A stretch of 64,000 nt of DNA from the NCBI RefSeq assembly GCF_914271435.1, contig NZ_CAJZAI010000002.1, positions 124,001 to 188,000 of the forward strand. Reading direction: 5' to 3'. Shown here piece by piece: positions 37,413 through 46,451 of this stretch. Position 1 is the stretch's first letter; each line of letters begins with the position of its first letter. Source of the stretch: Cupriavidus laharis (GTDB taxonomy: Bacteria; Pseudomonadota; Gammaproteobacteria; Burkholderiales; Burkholderiaceae). The notes under the pieces were generated by a model. That model was given only the letters and a program-made list of their open reading frames with translations. It made no database searches and was not told the DNA's origin. The position numbers and the translations under genes were made by a program.

Positions 37413-37742
37413 GTGGCCACAGCCAGATCCGCACGACAGTCCAGCAAGCAGCGCCGCCACGGCCGCCATGCGCGCCGCTGGTCAATGCAGGTGAGCGAAC
37501 ACAGTGACGCGCTCGACCTGGAACCCGGCATCTTCAAACGCACCGACCCGACGGAAATTGCCGCTTCGCTGAAGCGTTCGGCCGAACACAGCCGCCGGCG
37601 CAAGGGCACGGCATTCCAGTCGGCCATGTCGATGCTCAATTTCTACATCAACCGCGCGGGCCGTAACCTGCCGAAGACGCAGCTGGACACGCTGCAGCGT
37701 GCCAAGGGCAAGCTGCGCGAGGCCTTCGGGCGCGCAGCGTGA
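37413..37742 (+). CDS. DUF3175 family protein
   Basis: 109 residues. The family core HSDALDLEPGIFKRTDPTEI then ASLKRSAEHSRRRKGTAFQS and MLNFYINRAGRNLP is complete. Small basic cytosolic protein with no known activity. GTG at 37413 has GGGG about 8 nt upstream; an internal ATG lies at 37485. Immediately followed by the aldolase gene (19 bp). Confidence 0.85.
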   Translation: MATARSARQSSKQRRHGRHARRWSMQVSEHSDALDLEPGIFKRTDPTEIAASLKRSAEHSRRRKGTAFQSAMSMLNFYINRAGRNLPKTQLDTLQRAKGKLREAFGRAA

Positions 37743-37761
37743 CAGGACATCAGGAGAATCC

Positions 37762-38793
37762 ATGGATACCGCAAGCGAACTGCAGGCCACGGTCAACGCA
37801 ATGGTGCAGCCCGGCAAAGGACTGCTCGCGGCCGACGAAAGCGGCCCGACCATTGCCAAGCGCTTCGCCACTATCGGCGTGGAATCGAATGAGGAGAACC
37901 GCCGCGCGTGGCGCAGCCTGCTGCTGTCCACGCCGGGGCTGGGCGCGCATATCAGCGGCGTGATCCTGTACGAGGAAACGCTCGGCCAGCGGGCCGAAGA
38001 CGGCACGCCGTTGCCGGAGCTCTGCCTGCGCCAGGGCATCGTGCCGGGCATCAAGGTAGACAAGGGCAAGGTACCGCTCTCGAATGCGCCCGGCGACGAG
38101 ATCACCGAAGGGCTGGATGGATTGCCCAAGCGGCTGGACGGCTACCGACAGCAAGGGGCCCGCTTTGCCAAGTGGCGCGCGGTGTTCAATGTCTCGGACA
38201 CGCTGCCAGGCGCGCTTGCGGTGCAAGCCAACGCGCAGGTGCTGGCCGCGTATGCGGCAATCTGCCAGGCATCCGGCATCGTGCCCATTGTCGAGCCGGA
38301 AGTGCTGATGGACGGCAGCCATGGCATGGCGCGTTGCGCGGCCGTGACCGAGCGCGTGCTGCACGCGGTGTTCCACGCGCTGCATCGCTATGGGGTGGTG
38401 TTCGAACACATGGTGCTCAAACCCAGCATGGTCATTGCGGGCAAGCAGTGCGCACAGCAGGCGTCCGTGCAGGAAGTGGCGAGCGAAACCGTGCGCGTGC
38501 TCAAGCGCACGGTGCCTGCCGCAGTGCCCGGCATCTTCTTCCTGTCCGGCGGCCAGACGCCGGAACAGGCGACGGCGAACCTGGATGCCATGAACCGGCT
38601 GGGCCCGCTGCCTTGGGCGCTGAGCTTCTCCTACGGGCGCGCGCTGCAGGAGCCGCCGCTGGCCGCATGGCACGGGCAGGCGGCCAACCTCGGCCAGGCG
38701 CAGCAGGCGCTGCTGCGCCGCTCGCTGCTGAATGGCAAGGCGTGCCTGGGGCAGTATGAAGCGGCGCAGGAAACGATGAAGGAAGTCGCCTGA
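37762..38793 (+). CDS. fbaB: Class I fructose-bisphosphate aldolase
   Basis: 343 residues. Class I signatures: GKGLLAADES, VPGIKVDKG, the Schiff-base Lys in VVFEHMVLKPSMV, LSGGQTPEQAT and WALSFSYGRALQ. Cleaves fructose-1,6-bisphosphate without metal. Full length for the eukaryote-like class I form found in some betaproteobacteria. AGGAG 5 nt before ATG. Probably gluconeogenic or condition-specific, as most relatives also carry a class II enzyme. Confidence 0.94.
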   Translation: MDTASELQATVNAMVQPGKGLLAADESGPTIAKRFATIGVESNEENRRAWRSLLLSTPGLGAHISGVILYEETLGQRAEDGTPLPELCLRQGIVPGIKVDKGKVPLSNAPGDEITEGLDGLPKRLDGYRQQGARFAKWRAVFNVSDTLPGALAVQANAQVLAAYAAICQASGIVPIVEPEVLMDGSHGMARCAAVTERVLHAVFHALHRYGVVFEHMVLKPSMVIAGKQCAQQASVQEVASETVRVLKRTVPAAVPGIFFLSGGQTPEQATANLDAMNRLGPLPWALSFSYGRALQEPPLAAWHGQAANLGQAQQALLRRSLLNGKACLGQYEAAQETMKEVA

Positions 38794-38809
38794 CCGCAGT
38801 GGCAGTGGA

Positions 38810-39343
38810 TTAGGCGCCGGGATTCCGGCGCTTGCGCCCGGTCACCATGGCCAGCACCAGGTTCTCCTTCCCGGTCGCGCTGAACACGATGGCGGCGAAC
38901 ACGTGGAGAACGATCAGCCCGGTCAGCATGTCCGCCAGCACGGCGTGAATGTCGATCGGCCAGTCCTCGCCCCATAGCGCATCGAGCCTGGACATCCAGC
39001 CGGTAACGGCGAGCGCGAGGATCAGCGCCCACATCAGCAGCATCATGACCGCGCCCAGTGGCGTGTGGCTCAGGAATCGCGGCGCGCGGCGCCGCACCAG
39101 CGCCTTGCTGTAGGCCAGCACGCCGGCCGGCCGCGGCACCCATGCGCGGAAGCGCGCATGTTCGCTGCCGACGAAACCCCAGAGAATGCGCGCCAGCACA
39201 AGGCCTGCGGCCACGTAGCCGAGCACCCGGTGCAATCGGCCGCCGGAATCGTCGATCAGGTCCCAGAAGACGATGGCAGCCACGCCCCAGTGCGTGACGC
39301 GGACGACAATGTCCCAGACACGGACCGATGCGGTGTCCGGCAT
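38810..39343 (-). CDS. Cytochrome b561-type membrane protein
   Basis: 177 residues with four membrane helices. Conserved His residues for two b haems are in VTHWGVAAIVFW, LHRVLGYVAAG and IDIHAVLADML/VLHVFAAIV. Diheme cytochrome b561 of the inner membrane, passing electrons between quinol and a periplasmic partner. It begins 22 bp after the PepSY gene on the same strand; the pair is a common operon. Confidence 0.9.
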   Translation of the reverse strand: MPDTASVRVWDIVVRVTHWGVAAIVFWDLIDDSGGRLHRVLGYVAAGLVLARILWGFVGSEHARFRAWVPRPAGVLAYSKALVRRRAPRFLSHTPLGAVMMLLMWALILALAVTGWMSRLDALWGEDWPIDIHAVLADMLTGLIVLHVFAAIVFSATGKENLVLAMVTGRKRRNPGA

Positions 39344-39365
39344 GGCGACAGTGAACCGGAAGGCG

Positions 39366-39632
39366 CTACTTCTCGATCTCGGACTTCACGATGTCCAGGG
39401 TCTTGGTATCGAAGTAGATCTCGGCCTTCTTGCCGTCCTTGGTGGTGCCGTAGATCTCGTAGCAGTTGCCGTCCACCTTGAACTTCTTGATGACATAGCC
39501 CTGCGCCTCGATCTTTGCCCTGGCGTCGGCCTCCTTCATCCATTCGGCCTTGGGATGGGCCTCGCATTTGGCGCTGGCAAGCGCACCGGTGGAAACCGCG
39601 GCGGCCGCGGCGAAGGCAATGATCTTCAGCAT
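39366..39632 (-). CDS. PepSY-domain periplasmic protein
   Basis: 88 residues: signal peptide MLKIIAFAAAAAVSTGALA, then a single PepSY domain (WMKEADARAKIEAQGYVIKK, YEIYGTTKDGKKAEIYFD). Two Cys residues may form a disulphide. PepSY proteins of this size, next to cytochrome b561, often appear under metal- or envelope-stress two-component control. None is adjacent here. Confidence 0.9.
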   Translation of the reverse strand: MLKIIAFAAAAAVSTGALASAKCEAHPKAEWMKEADARAKIEAQGYVIKKFKVDGNCYEIYGTTKDGKKAEIYFDTKTLDIVKSEIEK

Positions 39633-39795
39633 AAGGATCTCCGGCAGGGATCGCCCGGGACGGGCGATTGGAGAATCCTACGTTTAAACAGGAATTGTTC
39701 TCAATACCGGATTTCCCTACCCTGCCCCCGGCCGCGCCTTGCCGGCCGGTGAGCACGGGCAACGCTTCGTGGGTGAGGTCGAGCCGTGACGTGCC

Positions 39796-40275
39796 TCAGA
39801 GCCCAAGATCCGACAGCCCCGGATGGTCATCGGGGCGTCGGCCGAGCGGCCAATGGTATTTGCGTTCCGACTCCTTGATCGGCAGGTCGTTGATGCTGGC
39901 GTACCGGTTGATCATCAGGCCATCGTCGCCGAATTCCCAGTTCTCGTTGCCGTAGGAACGGAACCAGTTGCCGGAGTCGTCGTGCCATTCATAGGCAAAG
40001 CGCACGGCGATGCGGTTGCCGCCGAAGGCCCACATCTCCTTGATGAGCCGGTAGTCGAGCTCCTTCTTCCATTTCCGTTCCAGGAACGCGCGGGCCTCTT
40101 CGCGTCCGTTGGCGAACTCGGCGCGATTGCGCCAGCGCGTATCCGGGCTATAGGCCAGGGACACCTTCATGGGGTCGCGCGTGTTCCAGCCGTCTTCGGC
40201 AAGGCGCACTTTCTCGATGGCGGTTTCGCGCGTGAACGGCGGAAGCGGCGGGCGGATTTCGGGATTGGAAGACAT
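39796..40275 (-). CDS. DUF1348 (NTF2-like) family protein
   Basis: 159 residues. Sequence [28 protein letters not shown] and [20 protein letters not shown] are those of the DUF1348/nuclear-transport-factor-2-like family. No catalytic residues are known. ATG 40275 lies 10 nt after the stop of the TetR gene, so the two form one transcript; the TetR protein probably regulates it. Confidence 0.88.
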   Translation of the reverse strand: MSSNPEIRPPLPPFTRETAIEKVRLAEDGWNTRDPMKVSLAYSPDTRWRNRAEFANGREEARAFLERKWKKELDYRLIKEMWAFGGNRIAVRFAYEWHDDSGNWFRSYGNENWEFGDDGLMINRYASINDLPIKESERKYHWPLGRRPDDHPGLSDLGL

Positions 40276-40285
40276 AGGGAGCACC

Positions 40286-40879
40286 TCAATGGTGGGAGGA
40301 AGATGGCCCGTTGCCGGACCGGGACGCTTCGAGCAGCAGCGCCGCTGCCCTGCCGGCACTGTCGGCGGCGCTGGCATCGCCGCTGACCAGCGCGACGGCG
40401 GTGGCGCCGTCGATCAGGACGAGCAGCTGCCGCGCCGTTTCCTGCGAATCAGGCAAGCCGCAGGCCTGTGTCAGTTCGTTGAGATAGTCGAGCAGCCGCT
40501 GCTTGTGGAAGCGGGAGACCGCACGGATCTCGCTGTCCGGATCTTCCGTCTCGCCTGCCGCGTTGATGAAGGCACAGCCGTGGAAGCCATCGGACTCGAA
40601 CCACTGCCGCAGCGCCGGGAAGATCGACATCACGCGGGCAGGCGGATCGTCCGTGGGCGGGGTCGAGCGGATGAACCACGCCATCCAGCGCGCATCGCGG
40701 TTCAGCAACGCGGCCGCGACCAGCGCTTCCTTGGTCGGATAGAGCCGGTAGATGCTCTTGCGGGCCACGCCCGACGCCTTGACGATGGCGTCCATGCCGG
40801 TGGCGTGGATGCCGCCGGAATAGACCAGCTGTTCGGTGGCTTCGAGCAGCCTGGTCTGGATCGAGAATTCGTCGGACAT
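40286..40879 (-). CDS. TetR-family transcriptional regulator
   Basis: 197 residues. N-terminal helix-turn-helix ([21 protein letters not shown], residues about 8-28, then [20 protein letters not shown]) and a C-terminal ligand domain. ATG 40879 is preferred because AAGG lies 8 nt upstream; the ATG at 40894 is the alternative. Its promoter carries two matching palindromes, so autorepression is likely. Leads a two-gene transcript with the DUF1348 gene. Confidence 0.9.
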   Translation of the reverse strand: MSDEFSIQTRLLEATEQLVYSGGIHATGMDAIVKASGVARKSIYRLYPTKEALVAAALLNRDARWMAWFIRSTPPTDDPPARVMSIFPALRQWFESDGFHGCAFINAAGETEDPDSEIRAVSRFHKQRLLDYLNELTQACGLPDSQETARQLLVLIDGATAVALVSGDASAADSAGRAAALLLEASRSGNGPSSSHH

Positions 40880-40895
40880 GGTGTCGACCTTCATG

Positions 40896-40950
40896 AGAAT
40901 GACCGTTCTCCGCTTGAGGAGATGGTAGAACGATCATTCTCCAAGGTCAA
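40896..40950 (-). promoter_or_regulatory. tetR promoter with two matched operators
   Basis: On the minus strand -35 TTGACC (complement of 40945-40950) and -10 TACCAT (complement of 40922-40927) are 17 bp apart. AGAACGATCATTCT at 40927-40940 sits in the spacer, and AGAATGACCGTTCT at 40896-40909 lies downstream of the start point; one is the reverse complement of the other at 13 of 14 bases. The layout fits TetR autorepression by two dimers. Confidence 0.65.
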
Positions 40951-41022
40951 ATACAAATTTCGAGCGGATGCGCTCGCGGTGGATCTACCGCGCGTCGCCA
41001 GGGATTGGGGAAGTGGCGTGGC

Positions 41023-41790
41023 CTAAGCGCGCAGCGATTCCTGCCCGCGACGCAGTGCCTCGACAATCGGCGCCGCGCTCGATTCCACGCGATGGATCGG
41101 CCCGGCCACCGACATTCCGTACACGGTGCCGCCGATTTCCACTGGCACCGCGATCGCCCCGAGGTCCGGGAACGATTCACCGAAGTTCGGATACCAGCCC
41201 TGCTGCTGCCACTGTACAAGCTCACGCTCCAGCGCCTCGCGCGAGGCCACCGTGCGTGCGGTGCGGGGCTGAAACGAAACCTTCGCCAGCAAGGCGTCGC
41301 GCGCCTGGTCCGGCATGGCGCCAAGGATCGCCCGGCCGATCGAGTTGATATGCACGTCGCGCAGTTCGCCCGGCGTGGCGGTGTAGCGCACCGGGTTCTG
41401 GGACTCGCGCACTTCCAGGTAGAGCACGCGCCCGTCATCCTGCAGCTTGCCGAAGATGACGGTCTCGCCGGTGGCATCGCGCAACGCTTCGAGCACGGGC
41501 TGCACGCGCTCGAGCAACGGGTCGTTGCGGGAGATACGCTGGGCGATATCGAGCAGGCGGCTGGTGGGGTAATAGCCCTGCCGCCGCCCGGTTTCATAGA
41601 GATAGCCGAGCGACGCCAGCGTGCGGATCAGGCCGAGGCAGCTCGACATCGGCGCGCCGAGCAGCTTCGCCAGCTCCGTCAGCGTGAGCGAGCGCCCTTC
41701 GCGCGCGTAGATCTCCATGATCTCGATCACGCGCAGCGCCGTTTTCACGCTGGCCTGCCCTGCCTTGTCGCCCGTCTCGGATTCCGCCAT
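41023..41790 (-). CDS. IclR-family transcriptional regulator
   Basis: 255 residues. Winged helix (ALRVIEIMEIYAREGRSLTL) and effector domain. AGGAG lies just before the ATG. It is the last gene after cupin, Bug, acyl-CoA dehydrogenase and CoA-transferase on the same strand, so it is likely the pathway-specific regulator of that operon. Confidence 0.9.
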   Translation of the reverse strand: MAESETGDKAGQASVKTALRVIEIMEIYAREGRSLTLTELAKLLGAPMSSCLGLIRTLASLGYLYETGRRQGYYPTSRLLDIAQRISRNDPLLERVQPVLEALRDATGETVIFGKLQDDGRVLYLEVRESQNPVRYTATPGELRDVHINSIGRAILGAMPDQARDALLAKVSFQPRTARTVASREALERELVQWQQQGWYPNFGESFPDLGAIAVPVEIGGTVYGMSVAGPIHRVESSAAPIVEALRRGQESLRA

Positions 41791-41832
41791 CTCCTGTTCC
41801 TGTCAGCCTTGCCGTGCGCGGATTGTACGCGT

Positions 41833-42984
41833 TCAGGCTTCGTCCGCCGCCGGCAGCGGCTGCGCCCACGTGCGGATATTGCCGGGCGTGCGCGAAAAGC
41901 GCGTGGGGATGCCGATGCCGCGCAGGCGCCCTTCGGTCGAGTGCTCGTACTCGAACACCATGCCGGTGGCGCGCAGGTGCGGATCCTGCACCACGTCTTC
42001 GAAGGCCGGCACCTCGCTGTGCGGAATGTCGGCATCGGCCAGCAGCGCGAGCCACTCTGCCGTGGTCTTGCGGCTGACGATATCGGCCAGCGTGGCGTAG
42101 AGCTCGTCGATATTGGCGCTGCGCGCCGCCGGGTCGATGTAGCGCGGGTCTTGCGCGAGTTCCGGGTGGCCAGCCAGCGCGAAGAAGCGTGCCCATTGCG
42201 GCGTGGTGTACGGCAGCAGCGCAATATGGCCGTCCAGCGTGCGGTAAGGCTTGCGGTGCGGCGACATCACGCGCGGATAGCCGCACGGGCCTTGCTCGGG
42301 CACGAACGTATGCCCGGCCAGCTGTTCCGCCGCCAGGAACGACACCAGCGTCTCGAACATCGGCACCTCGATGGCCTGGCCCTGCCCCGAGCGCTCGCGC
42401 TCGTACAGTGCCATCGGGATGGTGTAGGCCACCGTCAGGCCGGCGACCTTGTCGGCCAGGATGGTGTTGACGTATTGCGGCCCCTCGGCGCTGTTGGCGC
42501 CCTGGAACTGCGCCAGGCCGCTGCGTGCCTGGATGATGTCGTCGAACGCGGGCATGCCGGCGTATGGCCCCGTTTCCGAGTAACCGTAGGCGCCGCAGTA
42601 GATCAGGCGCGGATTCGATGCGCGCAGCGATTCATAGTCCAGCCCCAGCTTGCGCAAAGATTGCGGGCGCACGTTGGAGATGAACACGTCGGCGCCGGCG
42701 ATCAGGTCCTTGAGCCGGGCCAGGTCTTCCGCGCGTTTCACGTCGAGCACCATGAACTGCTTGTTGCGGTTCAGGTTCAGGAAAGTCGCGCCCATGCCCG
42801 GGTGCAGCGCGGGCTCGGCATGGCGGAAGACATCGCCGGCAGGCGCCTCCACCTTGATCACCTCGGCGCCCATGTCGGCAAGGATCTGCGTGGCATACGG
42901 CCCCATGCCGACCGAAGTCATGTCCACCACCCGCACGCCTGCCAGCGGCCCGGTGGCCTTGTTCGTCGCTCCCGCGTTCTGCAT
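41833..42984 (-). CDS. CaiB/BaiF family (class III) CoA-transferase
   Basis: 383 residues. Family features: GVRVVDMTSVGMGPYATQIL, DMGAEVIKVEAP, FLNLNRNKQFMVLDVK and catalytic Asp in the GSDVFISNVRPQ-type region (here LIAGADVFISNVRP). Moves CoA from a donor thioester to a free acid. Pairs with the acyl-CoA dehydrogenase 19 bp upstream: the acid is activated and then dehydrogenated. GGGAGG precedes ATG 42984. Confidence 0.9.
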   Translation of the reverse strand: MQNAGATNKATGPLAGVRVVDMTSVGMGPYATQILADMGAEVIKVEAPAGDVFRHAEPALHPGMGATFLNLNRNKQFMVLDVKRAEDLARLKDLIAGADVFISNVRPQSLRKLGLDYESLRASNPRLIYCGAYGYSETGPYAGMPAFDDIIQARSGLAQFQGANSAEGPQYVNTILADKVAGLTVAYTIPMALYERERSGQGQAIEVPMFETLVSFLAAEQLAGHTFVPEQGPCGYPRVMSPHRKPYRTLDGHIALLPYTTPQWARFFALAGHPELAQDPRYIDPAARSANIDELYATLADIVSRKTTAEWLALLADADIPHSEVPAFEDVVQDPHLRATGMVFEYEHSTEGRLRGIGIPTRFSRTPGNIRTWAQPLPAADEA

Positions 42985-43003
42985 CGTCACCGTTGCCTCC
43001 CGC

Positions 43004-44170
43004 TCAGTACGACTTGGGCAGGCCCAGCACACGCTCGGCAATGAAGCACATGATGAGCTGCGGGCTTACCGGCGCGATGCGCGGGATATACGACTCGCGC
43101 AGCAGCCGCTCGACGCGGTACTCGCGCGAGTAGCCCATGCCGCCCAGTGTCAGGATGGCGGTCTGGCACGCGTTGTGGCCCGCTTCGGCCGCGAGGTACT
43201 TCGCGGTATTGGCCTCGGCGCCGCAGGACTCGCCCGCGTCGTAGCGCGCGGCGGCCTTGAGCATCATCAGATTGGCCGCTTCGAGCTGCATCCAGGCCTG
43301 CGCGAGCGGATGCTGCACGCCCTGGTTCATGCCGATGGGCCGGCCGAACACCACACGCTCCTTCGCATACTGCGTGGCGATGGCCAGCGCCGCGCGGCCC
43401 AGGCCAATGGCCTCGGCGGCGATCAGGATGCGCTCGGGGTTCAGGCCGTGCAGGATGTACTCGAAGCCGCGCCCTTCCTCGCCAATGCGGTCCTCTTCCG
43501 GGATGAACAGATCGTCGATGAACAGCATGTTGGTATCGACGGCCGAACGGCCCATCTTGTCGATCTCGCGGATCTCGATCTTGCTGCGGTCCACCTTCGT
43601 GTAGAACAGCGACAGGCCTTCGGTCGGCTTCTTCACCGATTCCAGCGGCGTGGTGCGCGCCAGCAGCAGCATGCGGTCGGCCACCTGCGCGGTCGAGATC
43701 CAGATCTTGCGGCCCGTCACAGAATAGCCGCCCTCGACCTTGCGCGCGAAGGTCTTGAGCTTGGTGGTATCCAGGCCCGCATCAGGCTCGGTCACGCCGA
43801 AGCAGGCCTTCTCCTTGCCGGCGATCAGCGGCGGCAGGAAACGCGCCTTCTGCTCGTCGGTGCCGAACACCACCACAGGGTTCAGGCCGAACACGTTCAT
43901 GTGCACGGCCGAAGCGCCGCTCATGCCCGCGCCCGACTGCGAGATGGTCTGCATGACCAGTGCCGCCTCCAGGATGCCAAGCCCGGCGCCGCCGAACTGC
44001 TCCGGCATGGCCACGCCCAGCCAGCCGCCTTCGCACAGGGTCTTGTAGAACTCGTGCGGGTAGGTATGAGAGACGTCCAGCTTGTTCCAGTATTCCATGT
44101 CGAATTGCGTGCAGACCTGCTGCACGGCCTCGACGATCGACTGCTGTTCGGCGGAGAGATCGAAATTCAT
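43004..44170 (-). CDS. Acyl-CoA dehydrogenase
   Basis: 388 residues with N-terminal helical, beta and C-terminal domains; CFGVTEPDAGLDTTKLKTFA and GGYSVTGRKIWIST bind FAD and substrate. The C-terminal Glu of the usual YEGT motif is missing (RIAPVSPQLIMCF instead). A Glu in GLNPERILIAAEAIG aligns with the alternative base of isovaleryl-CoA dehydrogenase. Likely acts on a branched or substituted acyl-CoA made by the neighbouring CoA-transferase. AAGGA precedes the ATG. Confidence 0.9.
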   Translation of the reverse strand: MNFDLSAEQQSIVEAVQQVCTQFDMEYWNKLDVSHTYPHEFYKTLCEGGWLGVAMPEQFGGAGLGILEAALVMQTISQSGAGMSGASAVHMNVFGLNPVVVFGTDEQKARFLPPLIAGKEKACFGVTEPDAGLDTTKLKTFARKVEGGYSVTGRKIWISTAQVADRMLLLARTTPLESVKKPTEGLSLFYTKVDRSKIEIREIDKMGRSAVDTNMLFIDDLFIPEEDRIGEEGRGFEYILHGLNPERILIAAEAIGLGRAALAIATQYAKERVVFGRPIGMNQGVQHPLAQAWMQLEAANLMMLKAAARYDAGESCGAEANTAKYLAAEAGHNACQTAILTLGGMGYSREYRVERLLRESYIPRIAPVSPQLIMCFIAERVLGLPKSY

Positions 44171-44192
44171 GTCGGTGTTCCTTGTACTTTCT

Positions 44193-45173
44193 TTATTCGG
44201 CCTGGATGCCCGCGTCCTTCACCAGCCGCGACCACTTCTGCAGTTCCGCCAGGACGAACTGGCCAAGCTCGGCCGGCGTGCTGCCGAACGGCTCGAAGCC
44301 GAAAGCGTGGAATTGCGGCGCGTATTGCTTGTTGGAGGCAATCGCAACCAGTTCATGGTTCAGGCGCTCGACCACCGGCGCGGGCGTGCCTGCCGGCGCG
44401 AACACGCCATTCCAGGAGGTAATGTCGAAGCCCTTGAATTCAGGCTCGCTCGCCAGCGGCGGCAGGTCCGGCAGCAGCGCGCTGCGCTGGGCGGTGGTCA
44501 CGGCCAGCGCGCGCAGCTTGCCGGCCTTGACGTTGGCGATGCCCGCGGCGAAGTCGACGAACATCACTTGCACCTGGCCGCCGATCACGTCGGTCATGGC
44601 CGGTGGCGTGCTCTTGTAGGGCACGTGCAGCATCTTGAGACCGGCCATTTTCGACATCGTCGCGCCGGCCACGATGCCGGTGCTGTTGCCGCTCGCGTAG
44701 GACATGCCCGGGTGCGCCTTGGCATAGGCGACGAACTCCGGCAGCGTCTTGACCGGCAGCGACGGGCTGACCACCAGCATGAACGGCAGGTTGCCCATGC
44801 GCGAGACCGGCGTGAAATCCTTCACCGGGTCGTAGCGCAGCTGCTTCATCAGCGACGGGTTGGCCGAATGCGTGGTGTTGGTGGTCATGAACAGCGTGTA
44901 GCCGTCGGCTGGCGCCTTGGCCACGAATTCGGCCGCAATGGTGCCGTTGGCACCGGGCCGGTTGTCCACCACGACCGACTGCTTGAGCGATTCTCCGAGG
45001 TACTTGGCCGTCAGGCGCGCCACGGCATCCGTGCCGCTGCCGGCGGCAAACGGCACCACCAGCCGGATCGGCTTGGACGGATACGGATCCGCCGCACCTG
45101 CCGGGGAAATCATGGCCATCACGGCCCCACAGCTCACCGCCAGGGTGAGCAAAGCCTGCTTTGCGAACTTCAC
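44193..45173 (-). CDS. Bug-family substrate-binding protein
   Basis: 326 residues. Signal peptide ending AGA before ADPYPSKPIRLVVPFAAGSG, with VVVDNRPGANGTIAAE. Periplasmic binding protein for a carboxylate; no tctAB nearby. In an operon with CoA-transferase and acyl-CoA dehydrogenase, so it probably binds their substrate. Confidence 0.92.
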   Translation of the reverse strand: MKFAKQALLTLAVSCGAVMAMISPAGAADPYPSKPIRLVVPFAAGSGTDAVARLTAKYLGESLKQSVVVDNRPGANGTIAAEFVAKAPADGYTLFMTTNTTHSANPSLMKQLRYDPVKDFTPVSRMGNLPFMLVVSPSLPVKTLPEFVAYAKAHPGMSYASGNSTGIVAGATMSKMAGLKMLHVPYKSTPPAMTDVIGGQVQVMFVDFAAGIANVKAGKLRALAVTTAQRSALLPDLPPLASEPEFKGFDITSWNGVFAPAGTPAPVVERLNHELVAIASNKQYAPQFHAFGFEPFGSTPAELGQFVLAELQKWSRLVKDAGIQAE

Positions 45174-45258
45174 GATGCTGGTCTCCTGTTTCAGCGTGTC
45201 AGTGCCGGTCTGTGACGCCGGCTATCGGACGGGGGAAATCGGAAGCTGTGTAGCGGCG

Positions 45259-45648
45259 CTACGCCGGCCGCACGACGCGCTCCGGGGATTCTTCGTAAGG
45301 CGGGGAATAGATGACGAGGATCTTGGCCGGCTCGTCGCTCACGACGGTGAACACGTGCATGGTGTCCGGCGGGAAATAGCAGCAGTCGCCGGGCCCCAGT
45401 TCCTTGCTCTGTCCGCCGACCTCGGCAATCGCACGGCCTTCGAGCACATAGCAGACCTGCTCGATGCCCGGATGCGCGTGCGGCAGCGCGCCCTTGCCCT
45501 TTTCGATGGTGCCGTGCAGGACTTCAAGATGGCGCGCGCCGACAGTCTCGGGGGAAATCAGCCGCCGGTTGAGGGTGCCGGTGTGGTTGGCCGGGTGGTA
45601 GCCCGGTGTGTCCTCGGTGGAAACGAAGTAGACGGGGGATTTCGGCAT
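45259..45648 (-). CDS. Cupin-domain protein
   Basis: 129 residues, a single cupin: HAHPGIEQVCYVLEGRAIAEVG and PGDCCYFPPDTMHVF give the metal ligands His-x-His, Glu and His. May be an isomerase, dioxygenase or sensor; no specific assignment. It is the first gene of the operon and is preceded by an inverted repeat at 45674-45711. Confidence 0.85.
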   Translation of the reverse strand: MPKSPVYFVSTEDTPGYHPANHTGTLNRRLISPETVGARHLEVLHGTIEKGKGALPHAHPGIEQVCYVLEGRAIAEVGGQSKELGPGDCCYFPPDTMHVFTVVSDEPAKILVIYSPPYEESPERVVRPA

Positions 45649-45673
45649 GTCTCGTACGGCCAGCAGGCTCTCT

Positions 45674-45711
45674 AATTCATGTCTGTGAATTTAAGTTTAT
45701 CATCATGAATT
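45674..45711. promoter_or_regulatory. Inverted repeat upstream of the cupin operon
   Basis: AATTCATG (45674-45681) and CATGAATT (45704-45711) are exact complements separated by 22 bp, and TGAATT also occurs at 45686-45691. The block is strikingly AT-rich and lies 26 bp before the cupin start. Likely operator for the pathway regulator (the IclR protein at the end of the operon is the obvious candidate). Confidence 0.5.
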
Positions 45712-45768
45712 TTTAAGGCAAGGCCGGCGAGGCGGATTCCGGGTTTACGCTGGTGTCGGATACGGCGC

Positions 45769-46362
45769 TCAGTCAGCCAGCGCCATTGCCACCTGCTGGC
45801 GCAGCAGCGGCACCACATCGGCCGCGAACCACGGGTTGCGGCGCAGCCAGAGCCGGTTGCGCGGGCTCGGGTGCGGCAGCGGCAGGAAATGCGGCAGGTA
45901 GTCCGCATAGGCGGCAACCGTGTCGGTGAGGGTCGGCCTGGCCCTGTCCCCGAGGTAGTACGCCTGCGCGTAGCGACCGATCAGGAGCGTCAGGCGGATG
46001 TGCGGCATGGTCGCCAGCAACTGCGCATGCCACAGCGGCGCGCACTCGGACCGGGGCGGCAGGTCGCCGCTGGCGCCCTTGCCGGGATAGCAGAAGCCCA
46101 TCGGGACGATCGCCACCCGGCTGGTGTCGTAGAACTCGTCACGTGTCATGTCCAGCCACGTGCGCAACTGGTCGCCGGACGGGTCGTTCCATGGGATGCC
46201 GGTTTCATGCACGCGCCGGCCGGGCGCCTGGCCGACGATCAGCAGGCGCGCGCTGGCGGCGGCCCGCACCACGGGCCGCGGGCCGTACGGCAGGTCGCAT
46301 GCGCGGCAGCCGGTGATGTCGTTGAGGAGGATGTCGAGTGGGGAGCGGGACTTGGCGGGCAA
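45769..46362 (-). CDS. Uracil-DNA glycosylase family protein
   Basis: 197 residues. Motif A region VGQAPGRRVHETGIPWND and motif B-like LPHPSPRNRLW (HPSPRN) mark the uracil-DNA glycosylase superfamily. Four Cys residues of the family-4 iron-sulphur enzymes are not all present; only the CRAC pair near residue 19 is obvious. May be a glycosylase of unusual specificity or a non-catalytic relative. Independent of its neighbours. Confidence 0.83.
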   Translation of the reverse strand: MPAKSRSPLDILLNDITGCRACDLPYGPRPVVRAAASARLLIVGQAPGRRVHETGIPWNDPSGDQLRTWLDMTRDEFYDTSRVAIVPMGFCYPGKGASGDLPPRSECAPLWHAQLLATMPHIRLTLLIGRYAQAYYLGDRARPTLTDTVAAYADYLPHFLPLPHPSPRNRLWLRRNPWFAADVVPLLRQQVAMALAD

Positions 46363-46451
46363 TGTGGCGCGGGAGGAATCGGTGGGGAGGCTTCAGTGTA
46401 GTCCTGTGCCCCGCTGCCAATCCGACAACCGCCGTAGTGCGCGTTGCCTTC

